From contig NC_092813.1 in NCBI RefSeq assembly GCF_040954645.1, positions 21,645,235-21,709,234 of the forward strand: a DNA stretch of 64,000 nucleotides. The letters run 5' to 3'. The stretch is from Diabrotica undecimpunctata (taxonomy: Eukaryota; Arthropoda; Insecta; Coleoptera; Chrysomelidae). This document shows positions 20,871 through 31,996 of the stretch, piece after piece (positions within the stretch are counted from its first letter, which is position 1; the number at the start of each line of letters is the position of its first letter). The notes below the pieces were generated by a model, which searched no databases, was not told where the DNA came from, and was given only the letters and a program-made list of their open reading frames with translations. Position numbers and translations under genes: made by a program.

Positions 20871-21574
20871 TTTAAAAAACTTTATTTGACATTTTTCACT
20901 TTACTAGTAAAAGATTTTATTTTGAAGTAAAACACTACATGTAAAAACCGTAACGTTTAAAAATAAAAAAGTATTTGTTTTGAAAGCAAATCTAACTGTA
21001 AATTAATAAAGGAATTGCATAAATTACTACAACAATACCTAATTTACCATGCAGTTTTATCATACCTTGTGCTAAAATGAAGTTTAACCATATCCCAATA
21101 CAGTTGATATTGTTAGACCGTCTTCCATATGACACCAGCAGACCTAAATTAATTGCAACCGAAAAGACACCACAAATATGTTAAGAAACTACTTATTTTA
21201 ATATTATTTGCACAAAAATTGAGAAATAACATGAATATCCATGTTTTACCTATATTTTAGAAAATTAAACATTTATAAGTACGTTTGCCATAAATAAATA
21301 GCAAAAATTTTTTTGTTATTTAACTTTAACAATAATATCAAACTCTAAATTTAATTAAAATATATGCGTAAAATAAAATATCAATTTTGTAACTTTATAA
21401 ACGTCTCATATTTATTACGTTATTTTTCTTTTAATAATTATTTTATTTTAATTTTTTTTGATTTTATTCATTTATTGACATTGTCTTTCATTTTACTATT
21501 TTTATTTCAAAAATAGTTGGCCTCAATTCTTCAATTAACTAAATATTCTATGTAATCCTTATTTTTTCTAAGGT
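20871..21574. other. AT-rich, no gene
   Basis: Very AT-rich with no ORF above noise and no repeat structure seen. Confidence 0.5.
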
Positions 21575-22835
21575 TCTTGAACCCCCAAGTGGAGCATAGA
21601 GCTTTAGTGAAAACTCGCCACCGGGTTCTATTTTGCGCTAAGGCCTTCACCTCATTCCAGGACTTTCCTTGACCTCTTATCTTGTCCATGATGAATCTTC
21701 TCCAAGTTTGTACTGGGTGATTTCTTTTACTTCTTTCTTGGGGATTCCACCTTAGGGCAATCTTTGCAATACTTTAATTATTTTTGAGTGTGTGACCAAT
21801 CCAACTCCACTTTCAGGACTTTATTTGATGTTCTACCCTTTTTTGTTCGGTCAGGTGTAGTAGATCTTCGTTTCTGATGATGTTAGGCCAGAAAATACTA
21901 ACAAGTCGTCGTAGACATTTATTAATAAAGACCTGCAGTTTATCTGTAAGGGTTTTTGTCACTTTTCAGATTTCACATCCGTAGAGTAGAACAGACATGA
22001 CATTCGTCTGGAATATGCGGAACTTTGTCCTTGTAGTATACTCGTCAGATCTCCAAACAGGGTTGAGCATGCTGAATGCTTGTTGAGCTTTTCGTATCCT
22101 CATACGAATATCGTCCTCTGTACCTCCACTTTCTGTTATGACACTTCCAAATACGTAAAGTTTTTCACATTTTTAATCTGCTTGTTGTTGATAGTAAATA
22201 GCGTGTTGTTCCTTGCATTTATTCTCAAGGATTTGGTTTAACTAATATTTATTTTCAAACCTACTTTTTTGGCTTCAGTGGAAAATGTTTCCAATTGATT
22301 AGCCACATCTTGGAACCTTTGTCCTAACAGGCAGATATCGTTGGCGTATTTCAAATCGCTTAGGCGTGTGATTAACGTCCTCTGTATCCCTCTTGTGTCG
22401 GAGTCTAGTTTGGAGAGAACATAGTCTACTGCTATGTTAAAAAAACGGAGAAAACACGCATCCCTGTGTGACTTCAGTAAGTATGTCAAATTCGTCGCTG
22501 TTAACTCCACTGGGTGTGTCACGCTCCATTTGACCTCAGTGTTCAGTAACTTTATATAATGGAAATGGAAATTATTTTATGCGAGATGTTTCGTAGCTCT
22601 AAAATTTTCCATAAAGCAGCACGAGATAAGCTGTCAAAGGCACGCTCGAAGTCAACAAAAACCATGTATAGGGGTGTGTTCTATTTAACCGATTGTTGCA
22701 TTATTACCCTTACAGTATTAATGTGGTCTATGCAGGAGGATTCTGGTCTAAAGCCTACTTGACCAGCTCGAAATGCAATCTTGTTTGTTAATCTTTTAAG
22801 TGTGATGGTCGTGAAGATTTTATTTGTATGTATTT
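21575..22835 (-). pseudogene. RTE-like LINE reverse transcriptase, 3' half
   Basis: Minus-strand translation from the RT palm onward shows RAGQVGFRPESSCIDHINTV, then YMVFVDFERAFDSLSRAALW (catalytic palm A). Next come VDYVLSKLDSDTRGIQRTLI and DLKYANDICLLGQRF, where the YADD box has become YAND, removing an essential Asp. LETFSTEAKKVGLKINIS follows. The C-terminal region is degraded but ends with the expected EPGGEFSLKLYAPLGGSRTL segment near 21590. Endonuclease is absent: a 5'-truncated, inactive copy. Confidence 0.85.
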
Positions 22836-23611
22836 TTTTTTATATGGCTTCGGCAGTTTGCCATACAGGCAGTTATTTGTATGTCACATACATGAAACAT
22901 ATAATTTTTTATGCCTTTATTTAATAGTCAGTAAATCTATCAGTTGGTAACTCTGCTCCGTCATGTCACACTTTTCTGGCATTGCCACAATTCTGTGGTG
23001 GCATATTTTTTTAAATATTGTTTATCTATAAAAAGGTATGCTTGGATTAAAAATTTATTTATTATATTAAATCTTCTCTGTGGTAAGTTATATTCAATAT
23101 TTAACCAATACCCAATGTCTTTTTATGATTTCAAATTTTATTTCATTTTTTATACATTCATAACATGTTTCTTTTAAACTTATAATCCGTCTAAATATAA
23201 TTGTAATAAATAAACTAATTAATTTATTTAATAATAATTATATCCATTCAATACTTACCAATTTGCTATTTTCTATTTAATATTTTTTATATTAACTTAA
23301 TAGTTTTAATTTTTTTTAGTTTAATACATTGTATCAATATTTATGACAAGACTAGATCATTTATCGATTGTTCAATCAACTTTCTTTTAATTTCAAGTTT
23401 TCGAATTCTCCCTATGTAACTAGTTCATTGTCTACAAATCTCAGCGTATATATAGTATTTTTGTTGAGCGGCAATCACATTATCGTACTACCAGTTAGTC
23501 CATTAGTAGGCGTAAAGCTGTTCCAAATGAAATTTTATTACCTTATCTTGGTATTTGAGTCAATATTTAATGTTCTAATTCTATCTATGGTGATCTATCT
23601 CTGAGATATAT
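22836..23611. other. AT-rich, no gene
   Basis: No domain is visible. Open frames are low-complexity hydrophobic shadows of AT-rich DNA. Confidence 0.5.
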
Positions 23612-24125
23612 TCCTAGGAAGTGAAAGAGGAATGTGTGGTCTTTATACCAAAACCAGGTAGGATGGACTACACTTTACCAAAGGCTTTCCGACCAATTAG
23701 TCTAACACCCTTTGTGTTGAAAACGATGGAAAGGCTATGCAAGAGGTACATAAGGGATGAAGTTCTGGTCCATAATCTACTTTACCCAAATTAGCATGCA
23801 TATACTTCGGGAAGATCTACTGATTTTGCACTGCATCAAGTAGTGGAAGAATTGAAAGATCACTGGACAATAAAGAATTCACCTAGGTATATTCATAGAC
23901 ACTGAGGGAGCGTTTGATAAAACCACATTCCCAACCATCACCCAACAGCTCAGTGTCAGGAATGTTCCCCTCACCGTAAGTGAATGGATATTTAGTACGC
24001 TTTCTAATCGAGCAATAAGCATAAATGTAGAAGACGCATTAGGCTAATGCTAACTTACGAAGTTATTGCTTGGGTAACAAAAGTGCTCCAGGCAACAGCA
24101 ATTAACAAACTAAACCATATTTAAA
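23612..24125 (+). pseudogene. LINE reverse transcriptase fragment (R1/Jockey side)
   Basis: The plus strand reads EVKEECVVFIPKPGRMDYTL then PKAFRPISLTPFVLKTMERL (RT finger motifs) and a degenerate AYTSGRSTDFALHQVVEELK. After a frameshift come DTEGAFDKTTFPTITQQL (palm A-like) and RNVPLTVSEWIFSTLSNRAI. It stops before the YADD box. This could be the RT of the same LINE family as one of the RNase H fragments at 15.5, 17.8 or 27.9 kb. Confidence 0.75.
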
Positions 24126-24464
24126 GCACGTGGTGTTAGAAAAAGAAATAAAAGAAAAAGAAAGAAAAGGAAATAGAAGATGAATGTAAAGATGTAAGCT
24201 GGCTATACTGAAACTGATTGTGATAAGAGATTGATGGATGTAAAATGAGTATTTAAAAGAAAACCTGTGTGATTAGTTAGATGGTAGTTATTGGAGAGGA
24301 TGGGAAATTAGATATTGGAAAAGGGGGGATGTTAGTGTATTAATGGTGACAAGAATAAAGTTAAGTATGGCGGATTATATAGGGTGATATTAAGCTATGG
24401 GAAAATAGAAAGAAATGTAGAAGTAAGTAAAACTGGATGTGTAGTTAAAAGAAAGAAAGTTAGA

Positions 24465-25195
24465 TCAGGAGAATAATTGTCGATGAAGTGGGACGAAGTC
24501 TCTGTTGATGATGGTGTGACGATTAACACAATTGGGACTATTTTTCTTTTCCTTGACTATTTCCAAATCCTCAAAAAGGTCAAGTTTGAGATAATCTCTA
24601 CCTGGGATGTTATGAAGAAGGGAAATATCATTTGGTACCTTGATTGTGTGATTGTGATATTTAAGATGATGGGAAAAAGAAGAAGTGTTCTCTAACTTAG
24701 AATGTTCAATGGCCCTGGTTACTAGAGATCTACAAGTTCTACCAATATAAGTGGCATCACAGTCAGAACATTGAAGTTTATAAACTCCACTGCGTTTGCT
24801 GAAAACAATAGAGTCCTTACTATTGCATAATGATCTACTCAATTTATTGTTAACTTTAAAGGAAATCTTAATATTTTCAACAGAATTCAGGATAGTGTTT
24901 TTGATTGATTCGGAGAGTGTTGGGCAGTGAAATGGTAATGAGAAGTAAGATGGGGAATCTGAAGTAATGTTAGGGTAAGCTGATTTTTAAAGCAATTTAC
25001 GTTTCTTTTTGTAAATGAGTTTATGGATGATATCAGGGTTATAGCCATTATTGAAAGCAATCTGTTTGATTATGTTTAGTTCTTGGTTGTAGTTAATGTT
25101 GGATAATGGGATAGTTTCTAAACGATGAATGAAACTGTTGAATGCAGATAATTTGTGTGAAATGGGATGGGGGTACATTTCAATTCTAACCATAG
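24465..25195 (-). pseudogene. Penelope-like element, linker and GIY-YIG domain
   Basis: Two minus-strand pieces. The 5' piece (24987-25193) reads HPISHKLSAFNSFIHRLETI and NNGYNPDIIHKLIYKKKR, the linker after a Penelope RT. The 3' piece (24465-24842, 125 residues) reads SGVYKLQCSDCDATYIGRTC, a good GIY-YIG core (VYKL, YIGRT), with RAIEHSKLENTSSFSHHL and a C-terminal tail to a stop. The RT itself is missing. This copy is better preserved than the one at 16.3 kb and belongs to a different lineage. Confidence 0.85.
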
Positions 25196-25427
25196 AAAGC
25201 CACTGGTTTATAATATCTCTTTAATTTAACATACAACATAATAATAATTATGACTGTATTTAATTAACAAATATAACTACGTCGATATTGTCTTTCATAT
25301 TAAATGGAGGGTATTGCATAAATAATTGTAACACAGTAATTATTTAATTTTGATATTTTGGTTTGAGTATAACACTATAAGGAGTATCAAGTGTAAAAAA
25401 TAGTAACTGAAAATAATTTTCTAATGG
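25196..25427. other. No gene
   Basis: AT-rich gap between the Penelope fragment and the DD82E transposase remnant. Confidence 0.4.
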
Positions 25428-26600
25428 TTAATTTTCTTCATATTTATCATCAAAAGAAAACTCTGTACTGGAAGATTCGCTGTTAATATTTATAATATTA
25501 GGAACTATTTCCATGGCGTTATCAACCACTATTTTGCTATCCATGTATTCATCTTCCTTCTTAATGACATGGTCACATCATTTTCTCCACTCATTTGCAT
25601 CAATTTTATTGAACTCTTCCTCAGCCAGTTCTTGTACGTCAGCTAATTTAAATGTAACGTTTTTCTGGCTTACATTATTTTTGACTGTAGCCCATATAAG
25701 TTCAATCGGGTTTAGGTCAGGATGGTACGGAGGTAAACGCAAAGGAATATGGCCATGCTCGCGTAAAATTTCGTCGAACTTGTATTTTACATGACAAGGT
25801 TTATGATATTTAATGGTTTCATATAATTCCGGTTTTAAAGCGGTGGGTATAAATGGAATATTTTTCTGTATTAACCATTCTATCATTTAATTTTTTTTGA
25901 GTTTGATGTAGGCGCCCGCTCTAACTGAATACTATGATAAGATGCGTTATCAAAAACTAGTACCGAGTTAGGTCAATTAGGTATTAAACGTTTTTGTACC
26001 ACTTTCCATAATTATGTGCATTCACTATTATTAGTCGTTGACCTTTAGAAATTATAGAAAATAATCCCTTTGTTGATTCGTCAGTCCAGTTCTTCGAAAA
26101 AGTATGACCGCTGTGTAGGTAAGTCTCGTCAACATGCACAATTGGCCTATTTTGAGTAACAAAATGTTTGACTTGCCTGAAATATTTTATACTCAAAGCT
26201 CGTATTTAACTTTTTTCTATAAGTAATTTTCAGTTGTTTTCGGTTCTCATCCAACGAAATTACATTTTGCGTAGAAGTCGCCTTAGAGATGTCTGTGAAA
26301 TTGTGATATCCAAATCGTTATGAATTTTTTGTTTTAATTTTTTTACCGTAACCCGACATTTGTCTGTTTTATAAAATTCGTAGATTATTCTGCGAATATC
26401 TCTTGTTTGGTATTCCGTCAAATCTATGATTGATCTCCTTACTCGATTTTTGCCTGGACTGGCAAATTGAACTCTGTCGGTATTTTTCAAAGAACATTTT
26501 GCGTCTCTTGTTATCCTTTCGATTTTTCTGATGGAAATTCCTGTAAAAATAACTACAATGATTAATTTTATCAAGTATGTAAGTATAAAAAAGTCTATAT
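25428..26600 (-). pseudogene. IS630-Tc1-mariner transposase with long DD82E-type spacing, decayed
   Basis: The N-terminal HTH piece (26260-26600) includes DIRRIIYEFYKTDKCRVTVK and DLDITISQTSLRRLLRKM. The catalytic piece at 25984-26196 has IVHVDETYLHSGHTFSKNW (first Asp) and GLFSIISKGQRLIIVNAHN. In another frame VLVFDNASYHSIQLERAP gives the second Asp. After one more frameshift the 25578-25886 piece ends LPPYHPDLNPIELIWATV, with the third residue Glu about 82 residues after the second Asp. The C terminus SSSTEFSFDDKYEEN stops at 25428. It resembles the better copy at 56.5 kb but is clearly diverged. Confidence 0.8.
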
Positions 26601-26758
26601 TTACTGGCATACCATAAGACAGTACACAATATATTCATGTGCTAATAGGTGTAATAATTTAAGTATGTTAAAAAATGTCTTTCAATTATCGAGAGTAAGA
26701 CCGATGTAAATACAATAATTATAATTTCACAAAATTTTTAAAATATATTTATTTAAAA

Positions 26759-26935
26759 AGCTATGCCGTTGCAAACTTGAATATTTTGGTCATGTTATGC
26801 GATACCCAGAGAGATATAATATACTCCACTTAATAATACAAGGCAAGGTAGACGGAAGAAGAGTGGACAGGTCGAAGAAGAACGTCATGGCTTAGAAACC
26901 TAAGAGAATAGGTCCCTTAAGCTAGCGGGGACACA
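26759..26935 (+). pseudogene. LINE 3' tail, second copy
   Basis: The plus strand reads KLEYFGHVMRYPERYNILHL then IIQGKVDGRR, after which a frameshift breaks the GPGRRR/SWLRNLRE tail. This is the same conserved C-terminal block as 488-870. Only about 60 codons remain. Confidence 0.7.
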
Positions 26936-26963
26936 TGAGCGGAATTCAATTTAACCTACGTAA

Positions 26964-27640
26964 TATTTTTTCACCAATTTTTCACTAATTTATTACCACC
27001 CTAATAATTTTTCACCACCAAACGAACCTTAAGGGGAGCGATTCTGCTGGCTTAAGGTTCAAGCTAGCAGAATTCAAAAAAAAAACTTTTTGTTGATGGC
27101 ATATTTTTTCACCAATTTTTCACTAATTTATTACCACCCTAATAATTTTTCACCACCAAACCACCCTTAATGGGAGCGATTCTGCTGACTTAAGGTTTAA
27201 GCTAGCAGAATTCAAAAAAAAACTTTTTGTTAATGGCATATTTTTTCACCCATTTTTCACTAATTTATTACCACCCTAATATTTTTTCACCACCAAACCA
27301 CCCTTAATGGGAACGATTCTGCTGGCTTAAGGTTCAAGCTAGCAGAATTCAGAAAAAAAACTTTTTGTTGATGGCATATTTTTTCACTAATTTTTCACTA
27401 ATTTATTACCACCCTAATAATTTTTCACCACCAAACCACCCTTAATGGGAGCGATTCTGCTGGCTTAAGGTTTAAGCTAGCAGAATTCAAAAAAAAACTT
27501 TTTGTTGATGGCATATTTTTTCACGCATTTTTCACTAATTTATTACCACCCTAATATTTTTTTACCATCAAACCACCCTTAAGGGGAGCGATTCTGCTGG
27601 CTTACGGTTCAAGCTAGCAGAATTAAAAAAAAATTTATGA
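26964..27640 (+). repeat. Minisatellite: five copies of a 137-138 bp unit
   Basis: Units begin near 26964, 27102, 27239, 27377 and 27514 with TATTTTTTCACC (small variants). Each ends in GAATTCAAAAAAAAACTTTT-like sequence. Each unit carries an imperfect palindrome of 31 bases, TTCTGCT...AGCAGAA with GCTT/AAGC inside, next to an A-tract. The copies are highly similar and the last is partly degraded. Confidence 0.95.
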
Positions 27641-27767
27641 TATACCACAGTGTTCTGCTAGGTTTTTACGAATTTATTACAACTTTAGTAATTTTTCACC
27701 CGTTACTACCCCTTTAACAAAAATTAAATAAATTTGTTTTTTCAAAAATACTTCAATACATTTACAC

Positions 27768-27768
<1 letters not shown>

Positions 27769-27847
<79 letters not shown>
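27769..27847 (+). repeat. (GT)n microsatellite
   Basis: About 39 GT units with one GCGA interruption near 27804. Confidence 0.98.
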
Positions 27848-27848
<1 letters not shown>

Positions 27849-27889
27849 ATTGGAAGAGGTCCGTTAGCCACATATTTTTATTTGTTAGT

Positions 27890-28600
27890 TTTTAGCATAA
27901 TATGTTAGGTTCCTTATATCTATCACTGTTCCATTTAAATGGCAATATTTATTTTTTTTAATCAGTAATTTAATTATTCTCGTATCACGCAAACCAAATA
28001 AATACTTTATACTGATTGAAAAACATTCTTGTTGTAGACTGTAATATAATTGGTCTATATATCTCCTGTTAATTTTGCATTCGGAAAATATGATACAAAT
28101 CCCTAATACACTTAGAAACATTACCACAAAAACAAACTAGTGAATTCACTATTTCTAATTTATGCAGATGTGTCACATATTTTCTGTGTCGAGTTTTTAA
28201 TCTCACAATAGTAGAAATATCCCACTTTGGTAGGTTATATTTAATTACATATTCAAGTGGCGAAAGGAGTTGTTGATGCAAAGAAAAATATAAATTTTTT
28301 GACATGCTTGAAATATTTTTCCATTGTTCTTCCCATATTTTATATATTCTATTTTTAAAGTCATTTATTGCATAATTCAATAAAATCTAGGAACTCACCC
28401 TTTGTTATTCCATCTTTAGCCAACCAGTCTACTTTATCATTACCTATTATACCGGCATGTCCTAATACCCATATGAATACCACTTCCACTTTAGACGGAT
28501 TATTTTTTATACTACATAAAGTTCTAGATTGGTATGAACTGAAATCTGTATTTTTAATTAACGTCATTTTAAAGATTATTTTGTTCACAATCTGGCATCC
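27890..28600 (-). pseudogene. LINE RNase H domain and C terminus
   Basis: The minus strand reads VEVVFIWVLGHAGIIGNDKV then DWLAKDGIT, the RNase H WVPGHxGIxGNExAD block with Pro changed to Leu. It continues with IWEEQWKNISSMSKNLYFSL, VRLKTRHRKYVTHLHKLEIV and SLVCFCG (zinc-finger-like CxCG tail). A C-terminal segment follows after a frameshift (28127 down to 27890). This is the 3' end of an I/R1-type LINE; RT is not adjacent. Confidence 0.7.
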
Positions 28601-28770
28601 GTATACAGGTTTGCATTAACTATGAGACAGGTAAAAATATACTCGAATAGAATCCTGCAGAGAATTAAGTTTCTGTTAATAGTTTTTTAAATTTATGACT
28701 AGAGGCCACCACATGACGGCAGAAAAAAAGTCAACCTTTTGTTCCATAAGGATTGTCTAACTAGTCCTAT
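28601..28770. other. Junction segment, unassigned
   Basis: Lies between the LINE RNase H fragment and the BEL/Pao RT fragment. No coding assignment. Confidence 0.4.
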
Positions 28771-29400
28771 TTAAACAATGCCTATATACTGCACATCATT
28801 TATAGACAGACCTGAACTTGATTTTGCAGAACCATCAAAGACTACTCGACATATAGTCGTCAAACTAGACTGTTTTCCCACAGCATGATGCGGTAAAAAA
28901 TATCCGTTATCATTGTTAAAATCCGTTTCAGACATATGTCCTAATTCTATATATTTATTCACAAAATTAACATACATATTTTTCAAATCTGTATTTTTGT
29001 TTAAACGTTTTTCCAATAAGTCAAATCTATGCAATGCCATAGTTTTAGAATCCCCTAATTTATTTATTGTATCCTTAAATGGTATTTTAAATACATATTT
29101 CCCGAACAATCCTTTTTAACCGTTTTCTTAAAATAATTTTCGCAAAACATTTCTTCGTTTGAATATATTTTCTTTTGCGAACCGAATTCTTTAACTTTCC
29201 AGAACTTTACTACTTGATTATTTATTGAATCATTATTAGTATTATTATAAGTATTAACATTAATTTTTATACTCTAGCGAATTAAGATATAAATTCCCAG
29301 CAATTATTCAACCAAATTCTGTATTTTGCAAAATTGGCATATTTGAACCCAAAGTTTTTCTACCTGATAACAAAACAGACCAAAATACTCTCGATGCTAG
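28771..29400 (-). pseudogene. BEL/Pao reverse transcriptase, N-terminal part
   Basis: The minus strand contains the Pao RT entry region: a segment NQVVKFWKVKEFGSQKK with EEMFCENYFKKTV, then NLGDSKTMALHRFDLLEKRL, ELGHMSETDFNNDNGYFLPH (the YLPHHAV motif) and RVVFDGSAKSSSGLSINDVQ. It breaks off before the catalytic box. It continues the protease fragment at 29404-29834. It is part of a second, older BEL copy, distinct from that at 48-54.7 kb. Confidence 0.85.
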
Positions 29401-29403
29401 CAA

Positions 29404-29834
29404 TTAATCTATATCATTAGACACACTAAAATCTGGATCTGCCAACTTTAAACATAAGGAGATTTTTAAATCATTTTTATTAAAAGACCTAATCGGTAAC
29501 ATTCCCGTAATATTGGGATTAACCAAATAATGAGTCTCCACAGTGAAATATCCTTCGCAAGAACTTAGCGTGACAATAGCTTCATTATTAATTTCTGCTA
29601 GCGCCTCTCCAACACCCTTAACCAAATGTTCTATCCTTTGACATTTTAAATCTAAAAGTTTACAAATTACTCTGAGAACCGCTATCCAGTAATCCGCGGC
29701 AAACAATCAGTTTAACAATGCCCGTCGATAATAAAACCTCAGAAATCTCATTAGAGCTGACAAATGGGTGGAAACGTGAAGAGCAGAACTTAGATGACGC
29801 TGACCGCTGTCTGAGCGTTCAATACAGTTGTCGA
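29404..29834 (-). pseudogene. BEL/Pao aspartic protease-like segment
   Basis: The minus strand reads SALHVSTHLSALM, then after a frameshift LLDLKCQRIEHLVKGVGEAL, TVETHYLVNPNITGMLPIRS and LKLADPDFSVSNDID, the region before the ID-ILIGAD motif of Pao protease. A stop falls where ILIG would follow. The upstream junction near 29835 is with a LINE inserted into the gag end. Confidence 0.75.
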
Positions 29835-29842
29835 TGTTTTGA

Positions 29843-31505
29843 TTAGATTGTGCCATTATCTCGGCATTTTTGTAGTAATATCTGGAGACCAAATAATGCC
29901 TCCCTTGTACCAAGCCTCATACGAAATCCAAATTGATTGCCACTCAGGTTTCTTTTGCATTCTCTGTATATTCGTTGATGTACAATTTTGAGTAAACTTT
30001 TCAGAAAATTGATCATCAGGCTAATTAATCTGAATCTATTTGCTTTATTTTTCTTTGGTATAGGTATAAATGTCGATCGAAGCCAGTCTTCTGGTAAGAT
30101 TCCAGTGGTATATATTTTGTTAAATAATAGTGTTAACCTCTGAAGATTTTCTTTATTGATAAGCTTTATCATCTCTACGTATATTTCATCTGGACCTGAG
30201 GCTTTTCGTGGCTTTGTCGTATTGATTGTTTTTGTAACTTCCGATGTTAATATACCAAGTATTGTTTCTTGTACTATATTCATTTGTGGTTCTGTTCTCT
30301 CGTCATCAAACAGATCGTTGATGTATTTTTTCCATATATCTTCTACATTTTCTGGACTAGATACTATTTGGTTGTTATCATCTACTAAAGTTGTTGTAGT
30401 GATTTTTTTCTTCATACTTGTGACTTCCTGAATCGTTTTGTATGCATTACAGTAGTCATGCTTTTTTAGTAAATCTCCGAGTTCCTTACAGTTGCTGCTC
30501 ATCCATTCTTCTTTGGCTTTCCTGATTTTGTGTCGGATGATTTTCTGGGTTTCTTTGTATTTTTCTTCATTCCAATTTTTGGAAGATTTCCTTATGTCCA
30601 TCAGTTCTAGGACTTCCTCTGTCATCCATGTATTCTTTGTTTTTCTGATGTTGTCTTGTAGTTGTTCTATTTGTATAGTTGTGATTGTTGTTTTGAAGGT
30701 GTGCCAAATACTTTCTGTTGTTTCTTCCGCGGGTGCTTCATTGAACTTTTTTTTGAGTATATCATCGAGTGTTTTCTCTATTTCTGTCTGTACTATTGGA
30801 TCTTTAAGTTTTTCGAAGATAGGTTTTACCAACAACAGGATTGTGGTCGGAACCGATGTTCGCCCGGGATATGTTTTAACTCCCCCAAATCCATTTCTAT
30901 AACGTTTGTCGATTAATATATAATCTATCTGGTTTCTTATTATGCGGTTTGGATTATCGCCACGTGCTTTCCATGTATATAATCTTCTTTTTGGTTGTTT
31001 AAACCAGGTGTTTGCGATCATTAGATTTTCTTTTTGGCAAAATTGGACCAGTAATTCTCCTCTATCATTTCTTTGGCCAAAACCAAAGTTTCCTACTACG
31101 TCTTCGGTCCGCCCTTCACCTACTTTGGCATTAAAATTTCTTATAATAATGTGTACAGCATTTTTCTTTGTGATCTTCATTAGCTGTTTGATCTCTTGGT
31201 AGAATTCTCGTACTTCTCTTTCTGGTTTTTCTGCTGTAGGAGCATATACTTGAATAACTAAAGTTACTATTACGAGGAGTGGTATTAACATGCAGCATAG
31301 CTACTCTATCAGATATAGGTATAAAGTTTTTTATACCTTTACTGCTTTTCTGGTCAAATATAAATGCAACTCCGTTATAATGATGAGGATCGTCATTACC
31401 AGCATAGTATATTACATGGTTATCGATGTTTGTCTGTCCAGATCCAGGACATCTAACTTCACTGACTCCGAGAATGTTGACTCCCATTCTTTTCATTTCT
31501 CTCAC
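29843..31505 (-). pseudogene. LINE endonuclease/reverse transcriptase polyprotein (3'-truncated)
   Basis: Endonuclease motifs: LGVSEVRCPGSGQTNIDNHV near 31450, VIQVYAPTAE near 31250, IIIRNFNAKVGEGRTEDVVG (GDFN degenerated to RNFN, removing a catalytic residue) and the C-terminal IDYILI. The linker is rich in charged helices (RKSSKNWNEEKYKETQKIIR). RT motifs 0-2 are present, the catalytic motif is not. A frameshift near 31290 separates the first part. The clade is probably RTE/CR1-like; I am not certain. Confidence 0.8.
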
Positions 31506-31519
31506 GATGTTATAAAGAG

Positions 31520-31562
31520 AGATTTTGCATAAAGAGAGATTTGCATAAAGAGAGATTTTGCA
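31520..31562. repeat. Short tandem repeat in LINE leader
   Basis: Units AGAGAGATTTTGCATAA / AGAGAGATTTGCATAA / AGAGAGATTTTGCATT, three imperfect 16-17 bp copies. Confidence 0.8.
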
Positions 31563-31996
31563 TTCCAGGTTCCAATTTTTAACTTGTAGTTTTTGTTTTC
31601 CACTTTCGGGTGGTTCCTAGCATTTGTCGTGGGGATTTTTAGCACCCCCTGACCATCTAAGGTCTGCCACGGACTAGGGGCCTTTTGTTTTCTGTAACTT
31701 GCCATAGTTACATTATCTTGAGAATATTTAGTGTGTTGGTTTCTCCTCTCCTTACACACCGCAGTATTATAACCGAATAAACCAATATCTGATTATCGGC
31801 CACACGTATCTGATTCCAAGCCTATTAAGAAGTCATTCTTCCCCAGCCTTGGAGTTAGTAATGACATAGCTACTGCCCTATACCATGTCCTCAGTTAATC
31901 CGCGGATGCTTATTTGGCGAAAGTTATTCGCACCTATCCTGTATAATATACAGGACGTCCCCTATCAGCCATATGGGACGCGCCGTGTCGGGGTTG

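Larger units (their letters stand above)
29835..31996 (-). mobile_element. LINE inserted into BEL gag; 5' end present, RT cut short
   Basis: Minus-strand order: a 5' leader starting near TATGGCTGGGCGGGAAGGTC, then the endonuclease (YKLKIGTWNAKSLF; MREMKRMGVNILGVSEVRCP; NQIDYILIDKRYRNG). A long open 482-codon frame at 29843-31291 carries linker and RT fingers (KPRKASGPDEIYVEMIKLIN; LRSTFIPIPKKNKANRFRLI; NLSGNQFGFRMRLGTREALF). It ends inside the RT before the YADD box and the BEL sequence resumes. LINEs are normally truncated at the 5' end, so loss of the 3' half implies a later deletion. Confidence 0.75.

Noticed and set aside
22840..22885. GGCAAACTGCCGAAGCC on the minus strand resembles hammerhead stem II plus GAA
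   Set aside because: No CUGANGA box, the GAAA is GAAG, and the sequence folds as a simple TATGGC/GCCATA hairpin with no Penelope coding beside it.
26964..27640. CRISPR-like array
   Set aside because: Units are contiguous 137-bp tandem copies without unique spacers in eukaryotic DNA.
27677..27871. 64-codon minus-strand frame rich in His-Thr
   Set aside because: It is translation of the GT microsatellite.
30156..31202. Plus-strand frames of 84-136 codons
   Set aside because: They are hydrophobic antisense shadows of the minus-strand LINE endonuclease/RT.
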